Shown piece after piece: positions 1 through 7,905 of a stretch of DNA of 32,761 nt. Each line of letters starts with the position of its first letter. The stretch's first letter is position 1. The stretch lies in contig FR878738.1 in assembly GCA_000434395.1 (NCBI GenBank), positions 1-32,761 of the forward strand, written 5' to 3'. The notes below the pieces were generated by a model that was given only the letters and a program-made list of their open reading frames with translations, made no database searches and was not told where the DNA came from. Made by a program: the position numbers and the translations under genes. The stretch comes from Clostridium sp. CAG:568 (GTDB lineage: Bacteria > Bacillota_I > Bacilli_A > RFN20 > CAG-288).

Positions 1-348
1 TTGGTTGGGAAAGTCTTAATTAAGAACAAAATCACCAACACTGAATTGGCCAAAGCTTTAAATTACAAGACCACTTCTATATTGAGATGGAGAAGAAAAA
101 TTTGTTCTCCAGATATTAATGAGCTTCAAAAGCTTTGTGATTTTATGAATTGCACCCCTGAAGAACTCACTGGGCTTGATTATCCTGAGAAAAGAAAAGG
201 GGAGGAAAAAGAATTATCAGCAAAAATCGAAAAGGATTATTTGTTTAGAAAATTTTGCTTAGATTACCTAGAAAATGATAAAGTAAGAGCTCTTGTCAAT
301 GTCTACTTCAAAGTCCTAGATAGTCACAAAAGCAAAAATAATCGATAA
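1..348 (+). CDS. XRE-type helix-turn-helix protein, 5' end probably cut by window
   Basis: The first ~60 residues carry a Cro/C1-type helix-turn-helix: a helix with ITNTELAKALN, then a recognition helix around TTSILRWRRK, then a third helix ending in the CTPEELTG motif typical of XRE regulators. The rest (to residue 115) is a charged helical tail with no domain I recognise. The frame opens at a TTG at base 1 with no visible ribosome site, and XRE domains usually begin some residues earlier, so the true start most likely lies outside the window. It is followed by an AT-rich terminator-like hairpin, so it is probably not cotranscribed with the rsmB-like gene. Target unknown. Confidence 0.6.
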   Translation: MVGKVLIKNKITNTELAKALNYKTTSILRWRRKICSPDINELQKLCDFMNCTPEELTGLDYPEKRKGEEKELSAKIEKDYLFRKFCLDYLENDKVRALVNVYFKVLDSHKSKNNR

Positions 349-402
349 TACTTGCAGCTATTGATACTACTTTCCTCATCATTTCTATTTTTTTAGTCAA
401 AT

Positions 403-448
403 ATATATCATTTTATGATATATTTTTATGTTGTGTTCCATTGGGAAC
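403..448 (+). terminator. AT-rich hairpin plus second small hairpin after the XRE gene
   Basis: A 9-bp stem ATATATCAT/ATGATATAT (403-423) with a TTT loop is followed by a T run. Twelve bases further GTTCC/GGAAC (435-448) forms a second small hairpin followed by TTTT. Both are weak, but together they may separate the regulator gene from the rsmB-like operon. Confidence 0.4.
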
Positions 449-470
449 TTTTATTGGAGACTAAAAATAT

Positions 471-1787
471 ATGAAAGATCGTACTCCTGTACTTTACGCC
501 CTAAAAAAGGTTGCTTACGACAAAGCAGAATTTCATGTTGCAATCGAAAAAACAGAACAGTTTTATAATTTATCGAAAGATGATAAAAAAGCATTGTTTA
601 TCGATGTTCATGGTGTCTTAAAGCATCAATACATATTGAAGTTAGAAATCGATACTATCTTCCCTGAATATGCGATGAATGATGATTCATCCATGCTTTT
701 ATCAATTGCTTTATTTGAAATGAGAAGAGCGAAGAGCGAAGAAGAAAGAACAAACATATTGAATGAAATCGTGGAGACATTCAAGGAACGTGGAATATCA
801 TTGAATGATGAAAGCATAAAAAAACTCATCGACGAATCTAAAATTAGATTTGTAATTCCTGATAAGTACAAAGAGAATCCGTTTGTTTATAATTCCTTTG
901 TTTTCAATACACCTTCTTGGGTTATTGAGCAATATGTAAAATCATTTGGAAATGACAAAGCATTAGAGATTCTAAAATCAAATTTAACTTCGCCAAATAT
1001 TTTCTTATCTGTAAATACAAGAAAATCAAGCATTGACGAATACAAAAATGATGATAGATTTGAATGCATCTCCAGTATCAACACTGGATATGAACATGGC
1101 GGTTCTTTAATGATGAGAAAGCTCTCGAGAGCTTCTAGTGTCGAAGAAGTGGTCGATGGAAAGCTATTCGCACAAGACTTGTCTTATTCAAAAGCATTGG
1201 ATGCTCTTCCTTTAATGCAATATTATAAAGCTATACACATCGGTGCAAAAACAGGAACGACTTCCTCATCCTTAGCTGATAGATTATCAAATCTAGATGG
1301 AAGCGTGATTGTTCCTATTGAAGATGAAAAGAACTTAGCTAGAGCTAAAGGAATGTACAAGAGATTGGGATTGACCAATGTACAAGCATACAAATCATCG
1401 CTTGAAATGATCAAAGTCGATCAAACATTCGATAGTTTTGATATCTCTGTAGTCACCCCGAAATCAACACATTTAGGGCAAATGAGAAGAAGACCGGATG
1501 TTTCAGCTCTATTTTCAATAGACCAACTTCAATATTTGAATAAAAATCAATTAAATATGTTGACCGAGGCAAGTTATTTTCCTAGAGTGGGTGGGTTAGT
1601 AGAATATATCGTTCCTTCATGTTTGAGACAAGAAGGACCTGATATTATTGAAAAGTTTATCAATGATTCAAAAAATGTTAACAAATACAAATTAGTCGCT
1701 CAAAAGACAATTCTACCTATCATTGATGAAAATAATAAGTATGCATCAGATGGACTGTATTACGCAATATTAGTAAGGGTTAAATAA
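471..1787 (+). CDS. RsmB-like protein with degenerate methyltransferase motifs
   Basis: Homologue of RsmB (Sun/Fmu), the 16S rRNA m5C967 methyltransferase. An N-terminal NusB-like helical domain spans about 1-135, then the P-x-W-V-I-E and SVNTRK motifs and a Rossmann-type C-terminal half. Position supports the family: in Firmicutes rsmB sits just before rlmN and the phosphatase/kinase pair. The chemistry looks lost. The SAM-binding motif (normally CAAPGGKT) reads HIGAKTGTTS at 256-265. The DAPCSG motif reads VTPKSTHLG, with Lys331 in place of the release cysteine. The motif VI cysteine may survive as Cys384 in VPSC. The reading frame is fully open and long (438 aa), so this is not simple decay. 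It may be an RNA-binding or assembly factor, or an enzyme with changed cofactor use. SD is GGAGA at 456-460. Confidence 0.75.
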   Translation: MKDRTPVLYALKKVAYDKAEFHVAIEKTEQFYNLSKDDKKALFIDVHGVLKHQYILKLEIDTIFPEYAMNDDSSMLLSIALFEMRRAKSEEERTNILNEIVETFKERGISLNDESIKKLIDESKIRFVIPDKYKENPFVYNSFVFNTPSWVIEQYVKSFGNDKALEILKSNLTSPNIFLSVNTRKSSIDEYKNDDRFECISSINTGYEHGGSLMMRKLSRASSVEEVVDGKLFAQDLSYSKALDALPLMQYYKAIHIGAKTGTTSSSLADRLSNLDGSVIVPIEDEKNLARAKGMYKRLGLTNVQAYKSSLEMIKVDQTFDSFDISVVTPKSTHLGQMRRRPDVSALFSIDQLQYLNKNQLNMLTEASYFPRVGGLVEYIVPSCLRQEGPDIIEKFINDSKNVNKYKLVAQKTILPIIDENNKYASDGLYYAILVRVK

Positions 1788-1792
1788 CAATA

Positions 1793-2956
1793 ATGGCAGA
1801 AGTTGAAAAAAGAAATATAATCGCAAGTGAAGAAGCAACAGAGGAAGAAAAGACTTCCTATCTTTTGCATAAGCAAGTTTTTCCAAAAATTGGGGCAAAA
1901 CAAGATAAACCATCTATTTACGATTACAAACTAGAAGATTTAGAACAAAAGATGGTTGAGATGGGTCAAAAGAAATTTCGTGCACGTCAACTTTATAAAT
2001 GGCTTTATGAAAAAAGAGTACATTCTTTTGATGAGATGACTGATGTTTCAAAAGATTTTAGAGAAGTATTAAAGCAAACTTTCAACATCTATAGACCAAA
2101 AGTGATCATTGAAGAAGATTCAAAAGATGGAACTGTAAAGACTTTATCGAGATTGTTTGATGGATCCGATATTGAAACAGTTTTGATGCGTTACGAATAT
2201 GGTGATTCAGTTTGTGTGACCAGTGAAGTCGGATGCAATATGGGATGCGAATTCTGTGCATCGGGATTAATAAAGAAATCTCGTGGCTTAACCGCAGGAG
2301 AAATGGTTGCTCAAGTTTTAAATATGGATGAAGCTTTACGAGCAAAAGATCCTACATCCCATGTAACACATATTGTCGTTATGGGAATAGGTGAGCCTAT
2401 GGACAATTATCAAAATGTAATGGATTTTGTAAAAATCATGAATAGTCCATACGCACTTGCAATAGGAGCAAGACATATAACAGTTTCTACTTGTGGTGTT
2501 ATCCCTGGAATTTTAAAGTTTGGAAAAGAAGGTTTGCAAGTTAATTTAGCCATTTCATTGCACGCACCAAACAACGAAATAAGACAGAAAATAATGCCTA
2601 TCAACAGAGCATTTCCTTTGGAAAAATTGATACCCGCTATTCAACAATACACAAAAGATTCCGGTGGAAGATTGGTCACTTACGAGTATATTCTTTTAAA
2701 AGGCATCAACGATTCACCTGAATGTGCACTCGAATTAGCTAATTTGATCAAACCTACTTTTGGATTTGTCAATTTGATTCCATATAATCCGGTTAAAGAA
2801 AAACCATATGAAAGAAGCGATTGGCAAACAGTGAAAACATTCCAAACAATTTTGATGAGACACGGTATAAAAACAACCGTCAGAAAAGAATTTGGAACCG
2901 ATATCGATGCGGCATGTGGGCAATTGAGAGCAAGACACGAAAAAGTTATTAAATAG
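1793..2956 (+). CDS. rlmN: RlmN: 23S rRNA A2503 / tRNA A37 C2-methyltransferase
   Basis: Radical-SAM enzyme that methylates C2 of A2503 in 23S rRNA and of A37 in some tRNAs. The iron-sulfur motif CxxxCxxC is Cys148, Cys152 and Cys155 (in GCNMGCEFC). Cys141, seven residues before the cluster, matches E. coli Cys118, and Cys375 in AACGQLR matches Cys355, the methyl-carrying cysteine, so the protein looks fully active. Length 387 aa is slightly above the usual 340-380 because of a ~40-residue charged N-terminal extension before the conserved YDYKLEDLEQ segment. It starts 5 bases after the rsmB-like gene, without a clear SD of its own, so it is probably translated by coupling. Confidence 0.95.
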   Translation: MAEVEKRNIIASEEATEEEKTSYLLHKQVFPKIGAKQDKPSIYDYKLEDLEQKMVEMGQKKFRARQLYKWLYEKRVHSFDEMTDVSKDFREVLKQTFNIYRPKVIIEEDSKDGTVKTLSRLFDGSDIETVLMRYEYGDSVCVTSEVGCNMGCEFCASGLIKKSRGLTAGEMVAQVLNMDEALRAKDPTSHVTHIVVMGIGEPMDNYQNVMDFVKIMNSPYALAIGARHITVSTCGVIPGILKFGKEGLQVNLAISLHAPNNEIRQKIMPINRAFPLEKLIPAIQQYTKDSGGRLVTYEYILLKGINDSPECALELANLIKPTFGFVNLIPYNPVKEKPYERSDWQTVKTFQTILMRHGIKTTVRKEFGTDIDAACGQLRARHEKVIK

Positions 2957-2965
2957 GAGGAAAGC

Positions 2966-3712
2966 ATGAAAGAAACAGTAGCAAAGTCATATTGTTTGAC
3001 ATCAGTAGGACGTGTTAGACAGTCAAATGAAGATTCTGTAGCGATTATTGAAAGACCTCATTTTACTTTGTTAGCTGTATGCGATGGAATGGGAGGCCAT
3101 AGAAAAGGCGAAGTAGCAAGTAGAATCGCAATAGATACTCTCGAAAGAGAATTTGGAAATATTTCGAATGAAGTAAGCACTTGGAAAGGAAAAGTACTTT
3201 TAAAGAAATGTCTCAGTGATGCAAATCTAGAAATTTTTGACATGTCTCAATCCGATACAACATATGAAGGCATGGGTACTACTGCAGTAGTCGCTTTAGT
3301 CCTCAAAGATGAGATGATCATAGCAAATGTCGGAGATTCACGTTGCTATGAAACCACAGCGAAGAGAAAAACTATAAAACCTTTAACAGTAGATCAATCT
3401 TTTGTAGAAATTCTTTATGAAAAAGGAAAAATTACCAAAGCTCAAATGCTTCATCATCCAAACAAAAATATAATTACCAATGCTTTAGGAATTAAAGACA
3501 AACTAAAATGCGATATCAAAGTATATAAGACTGATTTTGAAGACTTGATGCTATGCTCTGACGGATTGACAAATATGGTGCCTGAAAGTCAAATTTCATT
3601 AATATTGAAAAGAGATGCTACAGTGGAAAATAAAGCTATCACATTGATAAACAGAGCTAATGATTTGGGTGGTTTAGATAATGTTTCTGTCGCCTTGATG
3701 GAGAGAAAATAA
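2966..3712 (+). CDS. prpC: PP2C-type Ser/Thr protein phosphatase (PrpC/Stp)
   Basis: Metal-dependent protein phosphatase that reverses phosphorylation by the partner kinase encoded immediately downstream. The PP2C motifs are present in order: RQSNED near residue 18, CDGMGGH with the metal-binding aspartate near residue 35, GTTAVVAL, NVGDSRCY, LCSDGLTNMV and GGLDNVSV at the C-terminus. Length 248 aa is normal for the family. A strong AGGAGG at 2957-2962 precedes the ATG. The stop codon is one base away from the kinase start, the usual coupled phosphatase-kinase arrangement of Firmicutes. Confidence 0.93.
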   Translation: MKETVAKSYCLTSVGRVRQSNEDSVAIIERPHFTLLAVCDGMGGHRKGEVASRIAIDTLEREFGNISNEVSTWKGKVLLKKCLSDANLEIFDMSQSDTTYEGMGTTAVVALVLKDEMIIANVGDSRCYETTAKRKTIKPLTVDQSFVEILYEKGKITKAQMLHHPNKNIITNALGIKDKLKCDIKVYKTDFEDLMLCSDGLTNMVPESQISLILKRDATVENKAITLINRANDLGGLDNVSVALMERK

Positions 3713-3713
3713 A

Positions 3714-4604
3714 ATGGCTTTCGAAGATAAATATATCGCATCGAGATATCATGTCGAAAACCAAATTGGTGAAGGCGGCATGAGCGTTGTCTACAAAGCA
3801 AAAGATATTGTCACAGGAAAAGATGTTGCCATTAAAATATTAAAAGAAGATACATTGAAAAATCCCACAAATATTGAAAGATTCAATAGAGAAGCTAGAG
3901 CGACAGCTTCACTAAGCCATCCTAACATTGTAAGAGTTATAACTGTCGGAACTCAAAATGGAAGACCATATATGATCACAGATTTCATCAAAGGAAAGAC
4001 TTTGAGAGATGTTCTAGATCAAAGAGGTAGATTATCATCACAAGAAGCATTGGATGCAATGAATCAACTTTGCTCAGCAGTTCTTTACGCACACCAAAAC
4101 AATGTCATACACAGAGATATCAAACCACAAAATGTTTTCTTAACTCCCGATGGAACAATCAAATTAGGTGATTTTGGAATCGCCACTTTTATGAATGCCT
4201 CAAATCATGTGACAAGAACTCAAGCAGTTGTCGGATCAGTTCATTATCTTGCACCAGAAGTAGCTGGCGGTCATATCGCAACACCACAAAGCGACATTTA
4301 CGCTTTAGGGGTGACATTTTTTGAATTAGTGACTGGAAACGTGCCATTCGAAGCCGATAATCCTGTTGATGTCTGCTTGAAACAAATCAATGAAAAATTT
4401 CCAAACATAAAGAAATTTAATTCTAATGTTCCTGATTCTATATGCGATGTAATTTATAAAGCAACACAAAAATCCCCATTAAAACGTTATCAAAGCGTAT
4501 ACGATATGCGTGCTGATATACAAAAGATAATCGAACATCCTGAGCAGATGATAAAAAAGAAGACAATTTGGGACAAAATCAAATCTATATTCAAAAAGGA
4601 TTAA
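3714..4604 (+). CDS. prkC: Ser/Thr protein kinase, PrkC-type but kinase domain only
   Basis: Hanks-type kinase. All key residues are seen: glycine loop GEGGMSVVY (19-27), Lys41 in VAIKIL, catalytic Asp135 in HRDIKPQN, Asp153 of DFG, and the APE motif. The protein ends at 296 aa with a basic, amphipathic tail (about 281-296, KKKTIWDKIKSIFKKD). Firmicutes PrkC/Stk kinases are usually about 600-700 aa, with a transmembrane helix and several PASTA domains that sense muropeptides; both are absent here, with no frameshift, and rsgA follows immediately. The kinase is therefore probably cytosolic or peripherally bound by its tail, and its input cannot be cell-wall fragments in the usual way. The position between prpC and rsgA confirms orthology. 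Confidence 0.93.
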   Translation: MAFEDKYIASRYHVENQIGEGGMSVVYKAKDIVTGKDVAIKILKEDTLKNPTNIERFNREARATASLSHPNIVRVITVGTQNGRPYMITDFIKGKTLRDVLDQRGRLSSQEALDAMNQLCSAVLYAHQNNVIHRDIKPQNVFLTPDGTIKLGDFGIATFMNASNHVTRTQAVVGSVHYLAPEVAGGHIATPQSDIYALGVTFFELVTGNVPFEADNPVDVCLKQINEKFPNIKKFNSNVPDSICDVIYKATQKSPLKRYQSVYDMRADIQKIIEHPEQMIKKKTIWDKIKSIFKKD

Positions 4605-4606
4605 AT

Positions 4607-5515
4607 ATGGGAAAAAAAGGAAAAGTACTCTTGTCTACTTCTTTGGGTTATCAAGTACACCTCAGTGATGGTAATAATATAATTGCTCCAAGAAGGAAGA
4701 ATCTCGATATAAGGAAAGGTAATATCATCATCGGAGATATCGTATCTTTAGATGATAACAACCAAATATTTGATATATCGCCAAGAAAAAACTTAATGAT
4801 GCGACCAAGAGTAGCAAATATAGATATGGCGGGTGTTATAGTGTCTGCAAAAGAACCAAGTTTTTCTACTTTCTTGCTCGATAAATATTTAACTAGTTGT
4901 AGCCAAGGAAATGTGCCATCTTTTATTATAATTTCAAAGTGGGATATTGCATCAAGTGACGAAAAAAGCAAAATAAATATCTTTCTTAAATATTATGAAA
5001 AGTTAGGGTATTCCATATTTAAAACTTCAAAGAACAATCCCGATGAAGATGAGAAAATAAGAAAAAAAGTTAAAGGGAAAGTCTCTATATTCATGGGTCA
5101 AACAGGTGTAGGAAAATCTTCGCTTATAAATCGATTAGACCAAAATTTCAATCGTGCTATAGGGAATGAGGTTGTCTTAGGAAGAGGTGAGCATAAGACT
5201 AAAGAAGTTGCTTTCCTTCCTTTTTTGGGTGGCTATTTGGGTGATACTCCGGGGTTCTCTGATTTTTCATTAACTTTGTCTAAAGATCAATTGGCTTTAG
5301 ATTTCCCTGGATTCTTTGATTATTCACAAGAATGCAAATTCAAAGGATGCCTGCATAATAACATCAAAGGCTGTGCTGTTCAGCAGGCTGTAAATGATGG
5401 TAACTTATCTTTAGATTCATACAACAATTATTTAAAATTATTGGAAGAAGCTAGTTCAGATAATGGTTTTGAGAAGAAGTCTAGCCACAAAGAATGGGGA
5501 AGGAAAACAAAATGA
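4607..5515 (+). CDS. rsgA: RsgA: small ribosomal subunit biogenesis GTPase
   Basis: Circularly permuted GTPase that checks late 30S assembly. Order of parts: N-terminal OB fold (about 1-65), then the G4-like SKWD, the P-loop GQTGVGKSS, the switch segment GRGEHKTKE, and DTPGFSDF, as expected for the permuted order G4-G1-G2-G3. The C-terminal zinc knuckle is CKFKGCLHNNIKGC (Cys, Cys, His, Cys). The G4 motif is SKWD where NKxD is usual; serine at the first position should be tested but may still bind GTP. I use the ATG at 4607, not the in-frame ATG at 4568, because AAAGGA at 4595-4600 is well placed and the longer form would only add residues read from the kinase gene. 302 aa, normal. Confidence 0.93.
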   Translation: MGKKGKVLLSTSLGYQVHLSDGNNIIAPRRKNLDIRKGNIIIGDIVSLDDNNQIFDISPRKNLMMRPRVANIDMAGVIVSAKEPSFSTFLLDKYLTSCSQGNVPSFIIISKWDIASSDEKSKINIFLKYYEKLGYSIFKTSKNNPDEDEKIRKKVKGKVSIFMGQTGVGKSSLINRLDQNFNRAIGNEVVLGRGEHKTKEVAFLPFLGGYLGDTPGFSDFSLTLSKDQLALDFPGFFDYSQECKFKGCLHNNIKGCAVQQAVNDGNLSLDSYNNYLKLLEEASSDNGFEKKSSHKEWGRKTK

Positions 5516-6183
5516 AACACTTAGAAATATTGCCTAGTATTTTGTCTTTTGATTTTAAGAATATCAACACCGAATTAAAAAGAATGAAAGATAATGGAAT
5601 CACATATCTCCATTACGATGTTATGGATGGTCATTTTGTAAGCAATATATCTTTCGGAGAAAGTCTTTATAAGCAATTAGTACCAGAAGGTTTCAAAGCT
5701 AATGTGCACCTGATGGTTACTAATCCTTTGCCCCATGCCATTAAATTTTATGAAATGGGGGCTGATAGTGTTCTCGTTCATTACGAAGCAATTGAAAACA
5801 TTGCTTCTTTTGTTGAAGATATCAAACCATTTAAAAAGGATAAACAAATTGGAATTGTCATCAATCCAGAAACTGATGTAAAGGAAGTTTTACCTCATCT
5901 ATATCTTTTCGATATAGTAATGGTCATGACAGTCCATCCAGGGGCATCCGGTCAAGCTTTCTTAAAAGAAGGATTAAACAAGATTAAAATCCTCAGAGAT
6001 TTCATCGATAATAACAAGCTTAATACTCTAATCGAGGTCGATGGTGGAATAAATGGAATAACTGGACCATTGGCTGTCGAAAGTGGAGTCGACATGCTAG
6101 TTTCTGGATCATACCTTTGCAAATCCGAGGATTTAATCAAAGCAAAAGAGTCAATTCTCGGTATAAAAGATATTAATAATTGA
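5512..6183 (+). CDS. rpe: Ribulose-phosphate 3-epimerase
   Basis: Interconverts ribulose-5-phosphate and xylulose-5-phosphate in the pentose phosphate pathway. TIM-barrel protein of 223 aa with family motifs PSILSFDF (N-terminus), HYDVMDGHFV with metal-binding His and Asp, HLMV, VMTVHPGASGQ with the second metal His, and EVDGGING with the second Asp near residue 180. The start chosen is the ATG at 5512, whose last bases overlap the rsgA stop (ATGA, 5512-5515); GGGGAAGGA at 5496-5504 is its SD. A longer start at 5494 is possible but would leave the SD inside the coding region. Position after rsgA is the conserved Firmicutes order. Confidence 0.95.
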   Translation: MKHLEILPSILSFDFKNINTELKRMKDNGITYLHYDVMDGHFVSNISFGESLYKQLVPEGFKANVHLMVTNPLPHAIKFYEMGADSVLVHYEAIENIASFVEDIKPFKKDKQIGIVINPETDVKEVLPHLYLFDIVMVMTVHPGASGQAFLKEGLNKIKILRDFIDNNKLNTLIEVDGGINGITGPLAVESGVDMLVSGSYLCKSEDLIKAKESILGIKDINN

Positions 6184-6219
6184 GTAGCATTATAATTCAG
6201 TTGTTGGAGGAGTAATAAA

Positions 6220-6930
6220 ATGACATCTTCTCAAAGTGCAATAACAGCAATAGTCTTCAATGCATTATCAATTATTTTCATCATTACCTATTTGCTATAT
6301 TCAAACAAAACCATAAAGAGAATCCTGAACACACCTAGAACATCAATGTTAAATACATTTCCAGCTGAGCTGAACGATAGCAAAAATGGAGTAATTCAAA
6401 TTGCGATACTTGCTTTAGCTTCCTTGTTTACATTGGCAGGATTTGCTTTCTATTTTGTCGGTGTATTTACAACTCAAAGAATCGAGCTAGTTAAATCAGT
6501 TTATTACTTTGAATTTGCTTTTTGCATAATAAATGCAATTTGTATGTATTTAACCGGTTTTATCAGTTATAAGAAGTCAGTCAAACTGCCGATTACATTA
6601 AACGTCATATTTATATTCTCAGTAATTGCAATCGGGGTTTTCATGCCATTCCTTCCTACCGAAGAACTAAAAGACACGACGGGAATATTCGATATGAATT
6701 CTGTAATAGCTTGGATTGGATTTGCTCTAGCAATCATTTCTGCAATTCCATTGATCAATCCAAAATTAAATGATTGGTACAAGTTGGAGAAGACGGAAGT
6801 GGATGGAGCCACAATTTATGTTAGACCAAAAATCAATTGGTTAGCCACTTATATTTGGGGAGCATTCATAGCAACAGCTTTATTCCAATTATTGTTTGGA
6901 ATCAATTCTATTCTTATACTCATTAATTAA
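6220..6930 (+). CDS. Six-helix membrane protein of unknown function
   Basis: I do not recognise the family. Hydrophobic stretches suggest six membrane helices at about residues 8-27, 60-84, 96-118, 127-146, 162-181 and 211-234. A ~30-residue hydrophilic loop between helices 1 and 2 contains basic residues, and a short loop (about 185-205) precedes the last helix. There are no catalytic or nucleotide-binding motifs. It has a strong SD (GGAGGAG at 6207-6213) and follows rpe by 36 bases, so it is likely the last gene of the rsmB-to-rpe operon, where other Firmicutes often carry thiN. A large hairpin terminator follows. Confidence 0.75.
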   Translation: MTSSQSAITAIVFNALSIIFIITYLLYSNKTIKRILNTPRTSMLNTFPAELNDSKNGVIQIAILALASLFTLAGFAFYFVGVFTTQRIELVKSVYYFEFAFCIINAICMYLTGFISYKKSVKLPITLNVIFIFSVIAIGVFMPFLPTEELKDTTGIFDMNSVIAWIGFALAIISAIPLINPKLNDWYKLEKTEVDGATIYVRPKINWLATYIWGAFIATALFQLLFGINSILILIN

Positions 6931-6954
6931 CATCTAAAAAGAAGAAATAAAGAA

Positions 6955-7005
6955 GGTTGTTAGATATTCAAATTTAAAATTTGAAGGTTCTAACAACTTT
7001 TTTTA
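6955..7005 (+). terminator. Large Rho-independent terminator of the rsmB-rpe operon
   Basis: Outer stem GTTGTTAGA (6956-6964) pairs with TCTAACAAC (6989-6997). The inner stem TTCAAATTT/AAATTTGAA (6967-6985) extends it, and a run of T follows from 6998. It closes the operon on the + strand. Confidence 0.85.
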
Positions 7006-7401
7006 TGTCTTCACTTTCAATGGATTTTAACGGGAGGAACTTCTAATCGATTAGTAGATTTTATCCTACAGCAAACCAAGAAAATTGAAAAAATTGTGAG
7101 AAATCAAATCATAATAGAATAAAAATCAGCGGTTAGAGATGTTGCGAAATACCGATTCACAGATGGAATGCCATATGTCTTTTCTGCGTGGAGTCTTAAA
7201 GAAAAACTCTAAACCTCGCTTCTCGTTCTATTATTCCATTTGTAGAAGCTATCCGTAAAGGAAATATTGCAATGATGAGAAGAAGAAGTGGAAACCATTA
7301 ATGCTAAAACCTTCGAAAGTCAAAAGAAGAACAGGATATTGAAACGATCTCAAATTTCCCAGGCCTATATATCGAAAAACACAAAGACATCAAATAAGTA
7401 T
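7006..7401. other. Gene-free stretch, possibly decayed sequence
   Basis: About 400 bases between two terminators hold no open frame of useful length on either strand. Short open pieces occur on the + strand (one reads RFTDGMPYVFSAWSLKEKL before a stop, another IPFVEAIRKGNIAMMRRR in a different frame), which could be remains of a broken gene, but I cannot name a family. No RNA gene or repeat is apparent. Confidence 0.4.
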
Positions 7402-7449
7402 AAAAAAACTGTTAGAGCATTCGGATTTCAAATTCGAATTTTCTAACAG
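7402..7449 (-). terminator. Rho-independent terminator of rpmB
   Basis: On the - strand CTGTTAGA/TCTAACAG (7409-7416 with 7442-7449) forms the outer stem, an inner ATTCG/CGAAT pairing extends it, and a run of seven T (A at 7402-7408 on the + strand) follows. Placed 24 bases after the L28 stop. Confidence 0.8.
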
Positions 7450-7472
7450 CATTGTTATTTGACAAACAATAA

Positions 7473-7706
7473 TTAGTTATTGGTTGACTCAGCAGTCTCG
7501 ACAGGCTTGTTGTTCAACTTTTGGGACTTGCGAATAGTACGAAGTGTACGAGTTGAAATACGTACACGAGTAGGCTTTCCATCAACAGGGATTGTTACCC
7601 AGTGAAGGTTCACATTCCAGACACGACGAGTAGCACGAAGTGAGTGGCTACGCATATTTCCGGTAGATGGTCCTTTTGAAAGGTTAAGTTGATCTCTTCT
7701 AGACAT
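7473..7706 (-). CDS. rpmB: 50S ribosomal protein L28
   Basis: Large-subunit protein L28. The GPSTGNMRSHSLRATRRVWNVNL block matches the family core (GP..GN..SHS...TKR...PNL). It is followed by the short beta segment and the conserved RTLRTIRK region. Length 77 aa, with a short acidic/asparagine tail of about ten residues beyond the usual end. The zinc-binding cysteine pairs of the C+ form of L28 are absent, so this is the zinc-independent form. The ATG is preceded by AAGGAGG at ideal distance. It is transcribed alone from a good promoter at 7762-7790 and terminated at 7402-7449. Confidence 0.92.
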   Translation of the reverse strand: MSRRDQLNLSKGPSTGNMRSHSLRATRRVWNVNLHWVTIPVDGKPTRVRISTRTLRTIRKSQKLNNKPVETAESTNN

Positions 7707-7761
7707 CGGATATCCTCCTTACATGCAGCTAAAAAGCTGTCAATTTCTATAAAGCTTGTTA

Positions 7762-7790
7762 ATAATAATCCTTAATTGATATAAAAGCAA
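7762..7790 (-). promoter_or_regulatory. rpmB promoter
   Basis: On the - strand TTGCTT (7785-7790) and TATTAT (7762-7767) are separated by 17 bases. The leader contains a small hairpin formed by ACAGC and GCTGC just before the SD. Confidence 0.65.
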
Positions 7791-7893
7791 GGTTTGATAG
7801 CGATTTGAAACAAATTTCTTTGCAAGGTTTTCACTTTATGCACTTCTTTTGCGAAACAATTAAAAAACTTAATCAATCTATATTGCTTTAGAT

Positions 7894-7899
7894 TATAAT
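7894..7899 (+). promoter_or_regulatory. -10 box of the GH32-like gene; probably leaderless transcript
   Basis: A perfect TATAAT lies 6 bases before the ATG at 7906. Transcription would start at or within a base or two of the start codon, and no SD sequence is visible. The -35 region is poor. Confidence 0.5.
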
Positions 7900-7905
7900 G
7901 AAGAT

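Noticed and set aside
4568..4606. Upstream in-frame start for rsgA
   Set aside because: It would add 13 residues read out of the kinase gene, while a good SD precedes the ATG at 4607.
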